Source: Neorhizobium sp. SHOUNA12A
GTDB taxonomy: Bacteria > Pseudomonadota > Alphaproteobacteria > Rhizobiales > Rhizobiaceae
Length of the DNA stretch: 64,000 nt
Assembly (NCBI RefSeq): GCF_023006505.1
Contig: NZ_JALBGV010000020.1
Span: forward strand, 1-64,000
Direction of reading: 5' to 3'
In this document: positions 26,459-34,900 of the stretch, piece by piece
Numbering within the stretch: position 1 is the first letter of the stretch
How the letters are laid out: every line of letters begins with the position of its first letter
Position numbers and translations under genes: made by a program
Notes under the pieces: generated by a model
What the model saw: only the letters and a program-made list of their open reading frames with translations
Database searches by the model: none
Told to the model about the DNA's origin: nothing

Positions 26459-26967
26459 CGATCAGCCTCTCTATGTGGCAATAACTGGTTCACGGATGGA
26501 TAACGGCGGCGGATGCGTTCGCTCGCAGCCGGACCGGCCGCGCTGGTGAAGACCGGATCGCTCAGCGGCCGGCCGCTGCGGCGGTCGATCATCACCGGTT
26601 CGGCCTGCTCGCCGGTCTCCCTGTTGACGATCACCACGCTTTCGCCCTCCGGCGCGAAATGCTGGTTTCCGAAGGCAAGCAGCGCCTGCACCACAGGCTT
26701 GAAGTCGCGGCCGCGCTGCGTGAGGTGGTATTCGTCCCGCGGCGGCCGTTCGGAATAGCGCCGGCGTTCCATCAGCCCGGATTCGACGAGCGACTTCAGC
26801 CGGCTGGTCAGGATGTTCGGGGCAATATCGAGGTTGCGCTGGAATTCGTCGAAACGTGTTGCACCTGCCAGTGCATCGCGCAGGATCAGGAAGCTCCAGA
26901 CCTCGCCGACGTGTTTGAGACTGCGCAACACCGGGCATCCGGTATCGATAGGACCTGTTCGTTTCAT
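26455..26967 (-). CDS. HxlR-family winged-helix regulator
   Basis: A 170-residue DNA-binding protein. The HxlR winged helix covers about residues 1-100: CPVLRSLKHVGEVWSFLILRDAL, then RFDEFQRNLDIAPNILTSRLKSLVESGLM and YHLTQRGRDF. The last 70 residues, with VNRETGEQAEPVMIDRRSGRPL, form an extension seen in longer HxlR proteins. The start MKRTGPID has GGGGAAGAAA upstream; the longer frame was rejected. It overlaps the exporter gene by 4 nt. A near-perfect palindrome at 27006-27028 lies about 40 nt upstream and is its likely autoregulatory operator. The inducer is unknown; Cys12 near the DNA-binding domain could sense electrophiles, as in other HxlR proteins. Confidence 0.9.
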   Translation of the reverse strand: MKRTGPIDTGCPVLRSLKHVGEVWSFLILRDALAGATRFDEFQRNLDIAPNILTSRLKSLVESGLMERRRYSERPPRDEYHLTQRGRDFKPVVQALLAFGNQHFAPEGESVVIVNRETGEQAEPVMIDRRSGRPLSDPVFTSAAGPAASERIRRRYPSVNQLLPHREADR

Positions 26968-27005
26968 GGGTTTCTTCCCCGGCGAGACGCAGCCTTGTGG
27001 CATAT

Positions 27006-27028
27006 GTAACTTGCAATTTGCAAGTCAC
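27006..27028. promoter_or_regulatory. Palindromic operator, probable HxlR site
   Basis: GTAACTTGCAA-T-TTGCAAGTCAC is an inverted repeat with 11-bp half sites and a single mismatch; the inner 17 bp are perfect. HxlR regulators usually bind palindromes of this size in their own promoter. It lies about 40 nt upstream of the regulator start codon. Control of the divergent M48 gene from the same site is possible. Confidence 0.75.
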
Positions 27029-27217
27029 TATTTTCGTGATCACGTTTGGCGACGAGCGCTGCCGGACCGTTATAGAACTCGCCACAATTTGGACGTGCCA
27101 CGATGGCATCGCGGAAAGGCAGCGGGGATTTTCATTGCAAACGCACCAGCAAGGCATATTTCAATAAGAGCATCTGTGCATTCAACGCGAAAATCGCTAA
27201 GCGACATAGAGAAGGAG

Positions 27218-27251
27218 CCAGCTTGGATCGAGAGGACCTCAGCCAAGCTGG
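27218..27251 (+). repeat. Inverted repeat overlapping a possible TTG start
   Basis: CCAGCTTGG and CCAAGCTGG form perfect 9-bp arms around a 16-nt loop. The left arm starts one base after the GAAGGAG ribosome-binding site, and a TTG codon in frame with the M48 gene lies inside it. In mRNA this hairpin would hold the initiation region. Confidence 0.5.
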
Positions 27252-27267
27252 ATGGCGGACCTTGGGA

Positions 27268-28806
27268 ATGATGGTGCGGAAGACGAGGACGATGAGGCGC
27301 GACACGGCGATCCCGGCTGTCTGGACGATTGTTCGTGCGCTGCCCGGTTGGCGGACCGTGGGTGCCCTGCTGTTCAGCGGTGCGGTCCTTTCCGGTTGCC
27401 AGTCGCTCTTCGATCAGGCCTATACCCCGAATGTTTCTCCCTCCGACTCGCCGCAGATCGTCGACGAGGTGCAGAAGAACGATCCGCGGGCACAGATGGG
27501 CGCGCGCGAGCATCCGCGCATCGTCGCAAGCTACGGCGGCGAATATCGCGACGCAAAGACCGAGCGGCTGGTCGCCCGCATTGCCGGCGCGCTGACGGCA
27601 GTTTCGGAAAACCCCAACCAGTCCTTCCGCATCACCATCCTGAATTCGCCGGCGATCAACGCTTTCGCGCTGCCGGGCGGTTATCTCTACGTGACGCGCG
27701 GCCTTCTGGCGCTTGCCAATGATGCATCGGAAGTCGCAGCCGTGCTTTCCCATGAGATGGGCCACGTCACTGCAAACCATGGCATCGAACGCCAGCGCCG
27801 CGAAGAGGCGGAAGTGATTGCGAGCCGCGTCGTCGCCGAAGTCCTCTCCAGCGATCTTGCCGGGAAACAGGCGCTTGCCCGCGGCAAGCTCAGGCTCGCA
27901 GCCTTCTCGCGCCAGCAGGAACTGCAGGCCGACGTGATCGGCGTGCGGATGCTCGGCGAAGCCGGTTACGACCCCTATGCCGCGGCACGCTTCCTCGATT
28001 CGATGGCGGCCTATGCCCGCTATTCAGCGGTCGACCCGGACAACGACCAGAGCCTCGACTTCCTGTCGAGCCATCCGAACTCCGCCCAGCGCGTTGATCT
28101 TGCCCGCCGCCATGCCCGTAATTTCGGCCAGGAAGGCACAGTCGGCGACAAGGGCCGGGATTATTACATCGCCGGCATCGATGGCCTGCTCTACGGCGAC
28201 AGCCCGCAGGAAGGCTATGTCCGCGGCCAGACTTTTATGCACGGTAACCTTGGCATCCGTTTCGACGTGCCGCCGGACTTCCGCATCGACAACAAGGTGG
28301 AAGCAGTGCTCGCGACCGGCCCTGGCGAGACGGCGATCCGTTTCGACGGCGTCGCCGCCGGCGATAACGATAACCTGTCGAATTATCTGACGAGCGGCTG
28401 GGTCGCCGGCCTGCAGCCGGAAACGGTGCGCGAGATCCAGGTGAATGGCATGCCCGCGGCGACCGCGCGGGCTTCCGCCGAACGCTGGGATTTCGACGTG
28501 ACCGTTATCCGCGTCGACACACAGATTTTCCGTTTCCTGACGGCAGTACCGAAAGGAAGCCCGGCACTCGCGACGGCCGCCGAAACGTTGCGCTCGACCT
28601 TCCGCAAAATGACACCTCAGGAAATAGCAGCATTGAAGCCGCTGAGGATACGGATCGTCACAGCGACCAAGGACGATACTGTCGCTTCGCTTTCGGCCCG
28701 CATGATGGGTACGGATCGCAAGCTCGATCTTTTCAAGCTGATTAATGCATTGCCGGTCGGCGCGACGATCTCGCCCGGCCAGAAGTTCAAGATCATCGCG
28801 GAATGA
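27268..28806 (+). CDS. M48-family metalloprotease lipoprotein (BepA/LoiP-like)
   Basis: A zinc protease of about 512 residues anchored as a lipoprotein. A long N-terminal lead with a hydrophobic segment ends in the lipobox LSGC (Cys about residue 45). The zinc motif HEMGH lies at about 161-165, with the third ligand in ELQAD near 217. SSHPNSAQRVDLARRH is typical of BepA-like proteases. The C-terminal 60 residues (IRIVTATKDDTVASLSARM...ISPGQKFKIIAE) look like a LysM-type domain. The likely role is outer-membrane protein quality control. The start is uncertain: ATG 27268 has no good ribosome-binding site, while in-frame TTG 27223 has GAAGGAG 5 nt upstream. Confidence 0.88.
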   Translation: MMVRKTRTMRRDTAIPAVWTIVRALPGWRTVGALLFSGAVLSGCQSLFDQAYTPNVSPSDSPQIVDEVQKNDPRAQMGAREHPRIVASYGGEYRDAKTERLVARIAGALTAVSENPNQSFRITILNSPAINAFALPGGYLYVTRGLLALANDASEVAAVLSHEMGHVTANHGIERQRREEAEVIASRVVAEVLSSDLAGKQALARGKLRLAAFSRQQELQADVIGVRMLGEAGYDPYAAARFLDSMAAYARYSAVDPDNDQSLDFLSSHPNSAQRVDLARRHARNFGQEGTVGDKGRDYYIAGIDGLLYGDSPQEGYVRGQTFMHGNLGIRFDVPPDFRIDNKVEAVLATGPGETAIRFDGVAAGDNDNLSNYLTSGWVAGLQPETVREIQVNGMPAATARASAERWDFDVTVIRVDTQIFRFLTAVPKGSPALATAAETLRSTFRKMTPQEIAALKPLRIRIVTATKDDTVASLSARMMGTDRKLDLFKLINALPVGATISPGQKFKIIAE

Positions 28807-28821
28807 GGGTGAGAGGTCGCC

Positions 28822-29688
28822 TTAGCAGGCGGCCGCAGCCATCTGCGGATTGGCTGAAACCAGCGCCGACTTGAGTTTTTCGATCGCCCGGCTTTCGATC
28901 TGCCGCACGCGCTCCTTGGAGATGCCGAGCTCCGCCCCTAACGCTTCGAGCGTCGCGCCATCGTCGGTCAGGCGCCGGGCGCGGATAATCTTCTTCTCCC
29001 TGTCGTTGAGCTTGGTGAGCGCGCCCTGCAACCATTTCAGGCGGCGCTCGCCGTCGATCATCCCGGAGACCTGTTCGTCCGGCAGCGGCTCGGCGCTAGC
29101 AAGCATGTCGAGCCGTTCGCCGCTATCCGCATCGCCGGCGATCGACGGCGCCTGCAGCGAAGAATCATTGCCGGAAAGCCGGGCATCCATGGTCTGGACA
29201 TCGGCGACGCTGACGCCGAGCGCCACTGCGATCTCTTCATGAATGGCACGGGCAGTGAGATTGGAATCGCCGCGGGCGAGCTTGGCGCGCAGCCGGCGAA
29301 GATTGAAGAACAGCGCTTTCTGCGCCGAACTGGTGCCGCCCCGAACAATCGACCAGTTCCGGAGAATATAATCCTGCATCGAAGCGCGGATCCACCAGCT
29401 GGCATAAGTGGAAAAACGCACATCGCGAGCCGGTTCAAACCTTGCCGCCGCTTCGAGCAGCCCTACATAGCCTTCCTGTACGAGGTCGCTCATCGGCAAA
29501 CCGAAGCCACGAAACTTCGAAGCCATGGCGATGACCAGACGCATATGCGCAAGGGCAATCTGGTTTCGGGCATCCTGGTCCTGATCGTCCTTCCAGCGGA
29601 CCGCCAGATCGCGCTCCTCCTCCCGGGCGAGATATGGAGCGGACATTGCTATCTTGATCATCGTGCGGTCTGCGGACATGGCTGTCAT
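28822..29688 (-). CDS. rpoH: RpoH-family heat-shock sigma factor (RpoH2 type)
   Basis: A sigma-32-type factor of 288 residues. It has region 2 (LVQEGYVGLLEAAARFEPARDVRFSTYASWWIRASMQDYIL), the RpoH-box-like stretch AQKALFFNLRRLR, and region 4.2 (LGAELGISKERVRQIESRAIEKLK). Rhizobia carry two or more RpoH copies; the short, Ala-rich N terminus and the modified RpoH box suggest the RpoH2 type, which in Sinorhizobium belongs to the general stress regulon. The start at MTAMSADR follows GGAGAA. An EcfG-like promoter lies at 29875-29900. It converges on the M48 protease gene, 15 bp apart. Confidence 0.92.
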   Translation of the reverse strand: MTAMSADRTMIKIAMSAPYLAREEERDLAVRWKDDQDQDARNQIALAHMRLVIAMASKFRGFGLPMSDLVQEGYVGLLEAAARFEPARDVRFSTYASWWIRASMQDYILRNWSIVRGGTSSAQKALFFNLRRLRAKLARGDSNLTARAIHEEIAVALGVSVADVQTMDARLSGNDSSLQAPSIAGDADSGERLDMLASAEPLPDEQVSGMIDGERRLKWLQGALTKLNDREKKIIRARRLTDDGATLEALGAELGISKERVRQIESRAIEKLKSALVSANPQMAAAAC

Positions 29689-29874
29689 GGTGTTCTCCGT
29701 GAACGGTCTGATCCGACAAAGACAGCGAGGCACAAACCGAAAACACCGTGCACGCGACAAGCCCGAACGATGATGGGTGAGATTCCTGCCGCCTTTGCTC
29801 CCCTCGTCTTGAGTTCTGCCGGGGATTCACATCGGCTCGATAGACCGATCTTCCGCCCCGCACTTAGCTGTCCG

Positions 29875-29900
29875 AACGCAAACCGACGCACATCAGTTCG
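29875..29900 (-). promoter_or_regulatory. EcfG-like promoter upstream of rpoH2
   Basis: On the minus strand, CGAAC is followed by 17 nt and then CGTT; the consensus is GGAAC-N16-17-CGTT, so there is one mismatch in the -35 box. It lies about 190 nt before the rpoH2 start. Control of rpoH2 by the general stress sigma factor is known in Sinorhizobium. Confidence 0.45.
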
Positions 29901-29943
29901 CCGTTCCGGCGGGTTAACGCGGAGGCAGGCAAAAAGTTCCAAT

Positions 29944-29972
29944 AAAAAACCCGGCTCGAAGGCCGGGTTTTT
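29944..29972 (-). terminator. Rho-independent terminator of carD
   Basis: CCCGGC and GCCGGG arms with a 6-nt loop are flanked by A-runs and T-runs on both sides, so the hairpin terminates in either direction. It lies 21 nt past the carD stop codon. Confidence 0.88.
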
Positions 29973-29993
29973 GAGAGAATTATGGTGGGATGA

Positions 29994-30566
29994 TCAGGCC
30001 GCTTCTTCCTGCGCCTCATCTTCCTCGACGTTCTTGCCGCGCTTGGGGCCCTTGGCGAGATTGACCTCGATAAGGCGGACGGCTTCAGTTTCGGACATCT
30101 TGTTCACGGCAGCGATTTCACGAGCCATGCGGTCGAGGGCAGCTTCGTAAAGCTGGCGCTCGGAATAGGATTGTTCCGGCTGGTTTTCGGCGCGATAGAG
30201 GTCGCGAACCACTTCCGCGATCGAAATCAGATCGCCGGAATTGATCTTTGCATCATATTCCTGGGCGCGGCGCGACCACATGGTGCGCTTCACGCGGGCC
30301 TTGCCTTGAACAACCTTGAGAGCGCGTTCGACAAAATCCGTTTCGGACAGCTTGCGCATGCCGATGCTGACGGCCTTTGCGACCGGCACCTTGAGGCGCA
30401 TCTTGTCCTTTTCGAAATCGATTACGAAAAGCTCGAGCTTCATGCCGGCAACTTCCTGCTCTTCAATCGCAGAGATAGTGCCTACGCCATGAGCGGGGTA
30501 TACAATCGATTCACCAGTCTTGAAGCCCTGGCGTGCGGGAGAAGTCTTTTTCTGCTGAGTCGTCAT
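29994..30566 (-). CDS. carD: CarD-family transcriptional regulator
   Basis: A 190-residue protein of the CarD/CdnL type, which binds the RNA polymerase beta subunit and stabilises open promoter complexes. The N-terminal RNAP-interaction domain has GESIVYPAHGVGTISAIEEQEVAG; the C-terminal helical domain includes KRTMWSRRAQEYDAKINSGD and EQSYSERQLYEAALDRMAREIA. The tail is acidic. The start MTTQQKKT was chosen because the upstream frame (30567-30722) has no similarity and overlaps a GC-rich structured leader with several hairpins. Confidence 0.95.
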   Translation of the reverse strand: MTTQQKKTSPARQGFKTGESIVYPAHGVGTISAIEEQEVAGMKLELFVIDFEKDKMRLKVPVAKAVSIGMRKLSETDFVERALKVVQGKARVKRTMWSRRAQEYDAKINSGDLISIAEVVRDLYRAENQPEQSYSERQLYEAALDRMAREIAAVNKMSETEAVRLIEVNLAKGPKRGKNVEEDEAQEEAA

Positions 30567-30952
30567 TCGTTTCACAAACTCCCTGTTACTCACCCGTTGT
30601 CGGGTCGGGGGAACCGGGTCTGTCAGGCCCGGATGAGACGGGGGAAACCGTCGGGTCACTCCATACTGGTCCGACCAACGCGAGCGAAAAAACACCCCTT
30701 CGCGAACTGCGACCGACAACATTCAAGCGTTGCAATGTCACGGAAACCGCGCTTTGGGTGGTCTGTTGCTTTCGTGATGTTTTTTGGGCACACACGTGCC
30801 GCCTTGTGGAACAGTTCTTGTTGTCTACCACAAAAAAGTGCGGAAATCAATAATTTGCTTTTGCACGTGCACAGAGCGCTTCATCCACGCTCTGCCCAAC
30901 AAAAAGGCAAAGCGATTCGAAACGGCTCCGAGCCATGCCGTCACGGCAAATC
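30567..30952. other. carD leader and promoter region, fdxA 3' side
   Basis: 386 bp without a gene. Near carD there are three short GC-rich hairpins (30592-30652); further out the sequence turns AT-rich around 30780-30860 with several T/A runs, the probable carD promoter zone. No ORF with coding character, tRNA or known RNA motif was recognised. Confidence 0.5.
30592..30652 (-). promoter_or_regulatory. Three consecutive hairpins in the carD 5' leader
   Basis: ACCCG/CGGGT (30592-30605), CCGGGTCT/AGGCCCGG with one G-U pair (30614-30632) and GACGG/CCGTC (30637-30652) lie in a row 26-86 nt upstream of the carD ATG. If transcribed they would form a compact structured leader. No known riboswitch class matches. 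Confidence 0.4.
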
Positions 30953-31291
30953 TCAATCGCCCTTGCCGGGTTCGGCTGAGAAATACTGCTCGTATTTGTT
31001 GGCAACCCCATCCATCTCTTTGGCCTCGGGCAGCGCGTCGCGCTTGACCGTAATGTTGGGCCACATCTGAGCGAATTCGGTATTGATCTTGAGCCATTTG
31101 TCGAGACCCGGTTCCGTATCCGGCTTGATCGCCTCGGCAGGACATTCCGGTTCGCAGACGCCGCAGTCGATGCACTCGTCGGGATGGATGACGAGGAAGT
31201 TTTCACCTTCATAAAAACAGTCGACCGGGCAGACCTCGACGCAGTCGGTATATTTGCAGCGGATACAATTGTCGGTCACGACATACGTCAT
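30953..31291 (-). CDS. fdxA: FdxA, seven-iron ferredoxin
   Basis: A 112-residue ferredoxin with a [3Fe-4S] and a [4Fe-4S] cluster. Cysteines at 9, 12, 17, 21 and 25 ([17 protein letters not shown]) and at 40, 43, 46 and 50 ([12 protein letters not shown]) give the FdxA pattern. The C-terminal 50 residues ([23 protein letters not shown]) are the characteristic FdxA extension. The start MTYVVTDN is standard. In alphaproteobacteria fdxA sits next to carD and an S4-domain gene, as here. It is an essential low-potential electron carrier; partners are not shown by context. Confidence 0.97.
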   Translation of the reverse strand: MTYVVTDNCIRCKYTDCVEVCPVDCFYEGENFLVIHPDECIDCGVCEPECPAEAIKPDTEPGLDKWLKINTEFAQMWPNITVKRDALPEAKEMDGVANKYEQYFSAEPGKGD

Positions 31292-31495
31292 GCGGCACTC
31301 CAGGAACCATCGCGGATCAGCGGCACGTCGACGGATGAGGAGCGCCGGCACACCGGAAAGCCGGGAGAGGCGAAAACCCAACTGCGAAAATGACAGGAGG
31401 TAGGCGATCCGGCTTTTCGACAGTCAGGTAAAGCCTTTGGCTTTGCTTAGCAAGGATATCCGTGCTGAAAACCCAAACGTAGCGGGTCGTTTTTT

Positions 31496-31909
31496 CTAAT
31501 CTAGGTCCGCGTCGATCCCCGGAAACAGCCGATCGGTCTCCCGGCGCTCCTTCTTGGTCGGTCGCCCGCTTCCCTGCGCGCGCTGCGCCTGTTCGAACAG
31601 CGTCAGCCTTTTGGTCTCTTCGGGAGGAGGACTGAGATCTTCATAGAGCAGCCGAGCCTCCTCGAAAGGCCCTCGCCTCTCCCCGCCGGTCTTCACCACC
31701 AGCACGAGATCGCGACGCTCAAGCTTGAGATCGATGCGGTCACCCGGCTTCACCTGGGAGCTCGGCTGGGACACCAGATCGCCGTTCACCCGCACGTGGT
31801 TGGAGCGGATGAGATCCTGGGCGATCGACCGGGACTTCGCCATGCGGGCAAAAAACAGCCACTTGTCGATGCGCTGGCGCGAACCGGATTGTGGCTGTTT
31901 TTCCGTCAT
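31496..31909 (-). CDS. S4-domain RNA-binding protein (Hsp15/HslR-like)
   Basis: A basic 137-residue protein with an N-terminal S4 fold at about residues 13-60 (RIDKWLFFARMAKSRSIAQDLI, then HVRVNGDLVSQPSSQVKPGD). Hsp15-like S4 proteins bind free 50S subunits with a nascent chain and help ribosome recycling after heat stress. The C-terminal third is charged and probably flexible (GRPTKKERRETDRL). The start is 5 nt after the stop codon of the helicase gene, so the two are co-transcribed and probably coupled. Confidence 0.9.
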   Translation of the reverse strand: MTEKQPQSGSRQRIDKWLFFARMAKSRSIAQDLIRSNHVRVNGDLVSQPSSQVKPGDRIDLKLERRDLVLVVKTGGERRGPFEEARLLYEDLSPPPEETKRLTLFEQAQRAQGSGRPTKKERRETDRLFPGIDADLD

Positions 31910-31914
31910 GGGCC

Positions 31915-34900
31915 TTACTTCTTCATCTGCTCCTTGAGAGCTGCAAGCTTTGCAAAGGGCGAATCCGGATCGAGCGGCTTTTCCTTGCGTGGCGGCTTTG
32001 CCTCGAAGCGAGCCGGCTGCGGCCCTTTGCCGCGGTCGTTGCGGTCCGGGCGAGGACCGCCTTCGTGGCGCTCCCCACGGTTCGGGCGATCGCCCCCGCG
32101 GTTATTGTTATTGCTGCTGTTGTTATTGTTGTCCGGCCGGCGATTGTTGTCGCGGTTCGGCTTGCTGCCGTCCCTGCGGTCACCCCCGCTGCGTTCGCCG
32201 TTCGGACGTGCCTCACGCCGCTCGCCGCCGTTGTCGCGACGGTCATCGCGACGACCCTGGGCCGGCTGACCTGCCTCGCCAGGGGCGTTATTGCGTTGGC
32301 CGCCGTGACCACGACGATCGCCGTGTTGCGGACGTCCGCCACGCTGGTTGTTTTCACGGCCGCCGCCCGGGCGCCACAACAGGACCGGCTTCGGCTCTCC
32401 AGCCTCGGCAGACTTTGTCTCGTCGGTCACGTCGCCAGCCGGAGCCTGCTCCGCGGGAGCTTCTTCCGAAGCAACCGGTTCTGCAGTAGCCGTCTCAGCC
32501 GGCCCAGCCTCGGCCACGGCCTCGATGGGAGCTGTTTCCGTCGCATTTTCGGCCGGAGCGGCTTCCGTTGCAGTCTCAACCGGAGCGTCACTCGCATCGG
32601 CGTCATCTGTTTCGGAGACTTCCGGTGCATCTCCTGCCGAAGCCGGAGCAGCCGCGGCGTTCACGGAACTTGCATCGTGGCCTGCGAGGAATGCCTGCGC
32701 CTCTTCCGCCTTCACGGCGTCGGCCCGATACCCGAGACCCTTGAGGATTTCTTCCATATCGTCCGGCGTAGCGCCGAGAATGGAGAGCATGGCGGTCGTG
32801 GCCGTGAAGCGGCGCCCGTCATACGCGCCTTCCGGACGCGGCGTCGAGCCAGGTTTCCACTGCAGGAGCGGACGGATGAGATCGGCAAGGCGCTCCAGGA
32901 TGTCGATACGCACGGCGCGCTTGCCGAGGAAACGGAAACCCGCGAGTTTGTAGAACATCCTCTCGAATGTCGGATCGGCGACGACCGACGTGCGCCCCGC
33001 GGCCAGAGCCGGAATGAGATCGCCATAGCCGGGCTTGTCGAGACCGTCGTTCCCCAGCGCCCAGAGCAGCGTGATGAGCTCGGCCGGTGCCGGCTTCAGA
33101 AGCAGGGGCATGAACACGTGATAGGCGCCGAAACGGATGCCGTAGCGACGCATCGAAGCGCGCGCATCCTGATCGAGCGACTTCACGTCGTCGGCCACGT
33201 CGCGCCTGAACAGCACGCCGAGGTTTTCGACGAGCTGGAAGGCGAGCCCCTTGGCGAGGCCCTGAAGGTCTTCGGCACGGGACAGATCGTCGAGCGGCTT
33301 CAAAACCGTCGCGATGTGATGATTGACGAAGCGCTCGAGACGGGCGAGCACATGTTCGCGGGCATGACCGGTCAGCTGCTCGTCGGCAAGCAGGATGACG
33401 CGCGGACGCATGACATGATCGCTCGCCGCAAGACGGGCGATAGGCTCGCCGAGCCAGCGCACGAAACCATCGGATCCGACCGCCAGGTCGTTATTGCCCG
33501 ATGCATAAAGCCTTGCCGCCCGCGCCTCGAATTCGAGCGCCAGCGCTTTCTGGGCGGCACCTTGCACCGCCTTGGCGTCGGGCCCCTCGGTTCCCGAAAC
33601 GGGCGTGAACCGGAAACCGGCCAATTGCCCGACGTGATGTCCCTCTACAAAGACATCGCCATTCACACTGATTTCAGCTTCCAGCATCGCATTCTCTCTC
33701 AGGCGCTTCATGAGCACAGATGTCCTGCGATCAACAAAGCGTTTCGTCAACCTTTCATGTAGCGCGTCCGATAACCTATCCTCTATTTCCCGTGTCTTTT
33801 CTTGCCAGTGTGTCGGATCGGCAAGCCAACCAGGGCGATTAGAGACGTAGGTCCAGGTCCGGATCTGCGCTATGCGGGCCGACAATGTGTCGATTTCACC
33901 ATCGGTGCGGTCGGCGCGGCGGACCTGTTCCGCCATGAATTCTTCGTTCACCGTCCCGAAGCGCACAAGATCGGAAAAAAGAGTCGAAATAAGGTCGGCG
34001 TGCTGCGCCGGCGCAATTCGTCGGTAGTCTGGCAGGGCACAGGCCTCCCAGAGTTTTTCGACCCGCTGCGGGGTGGTCGCTATGTCCTTGATTTCGGGAT
34101 AACGCGAAAGATAATCAAAGGCTTGGCTGTCGGTCGCAGGAAGCGCCCGCGTCAAGCCCAGAAGGGTCGGCGCGGCATCCAGGCTTTCCCGCAGGGCTTT
34201 GAGCGACGAAAAATCGAGGTTTTTCGACCGCCACTGCAGCACTTTGACCGGATCGAAGTGGTGGCTTTCGATTCGCTCGACCAACTCGTCTTCGAAAGGC
34301 GCGACCTGGCCGGTCACGCCGAATGTCCCATCCCGCACATGCCGCCCGGCGCGTCCGGCGATCTGCGCAAGCTCGGCCGGATTGAGGCTGCGGAACTGGT
34401 AACCGTCGAATTTGCGATCCTGGGCGAACGCCACGTGATCGACATCGAGGTTGAGACCCATGCCGATCGCATCCGTCGCGACGAGATATTCCACGTCGCC
34501 GGACTGGTAGAGGCCGACCTGCGCATTGCGGGTGCGGGGGCTGAGTGCCCCGAGCACCACCGCCGCGCCGCCGCGCTGACGGCGAATGAGCTCGGCGATC
34601 GCATAAACCTCGTCGGCCGAAAACGCCACGATCGCAGAACGCTGCGGCAGGCGGGTGATCTTTTTCTGGCCCGCATAAAAAAGCTGCGAGAGGCGCGGCC
34701 GCTCGACGATGGTTATTCCCGGCAGAAGCCTCTCGAGGATCGGCCGCATGGTCGCAGCCCCCAGGAGCAGCGTTTCATCGCGCCCGCGCAGGTGCAGGAT
34801 TCGGTCGGTGAAGATATGACCGCGCTCGAGATCGCCGGCGAGCTGCACTTCGTCGATCGCCACGAAAGAGGCTTTCGTCTCGCGCGGCATGGCCTCGACG

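Larger units (their letters stand above)
26968..27267. other. Divergent region between HxlR regulator and M48 protease
   Basis: This 300-bp stretch holds the palindromic HxlR operator, the probable divergent promoters and, near its right end, a GAAGGAG ribosome-binding site followed by a 9-bp inverted repeat. The reading frame of the M48 gene stays open through it, so an upstream start at TTG 27223 is possible. Confidence 0.5.
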
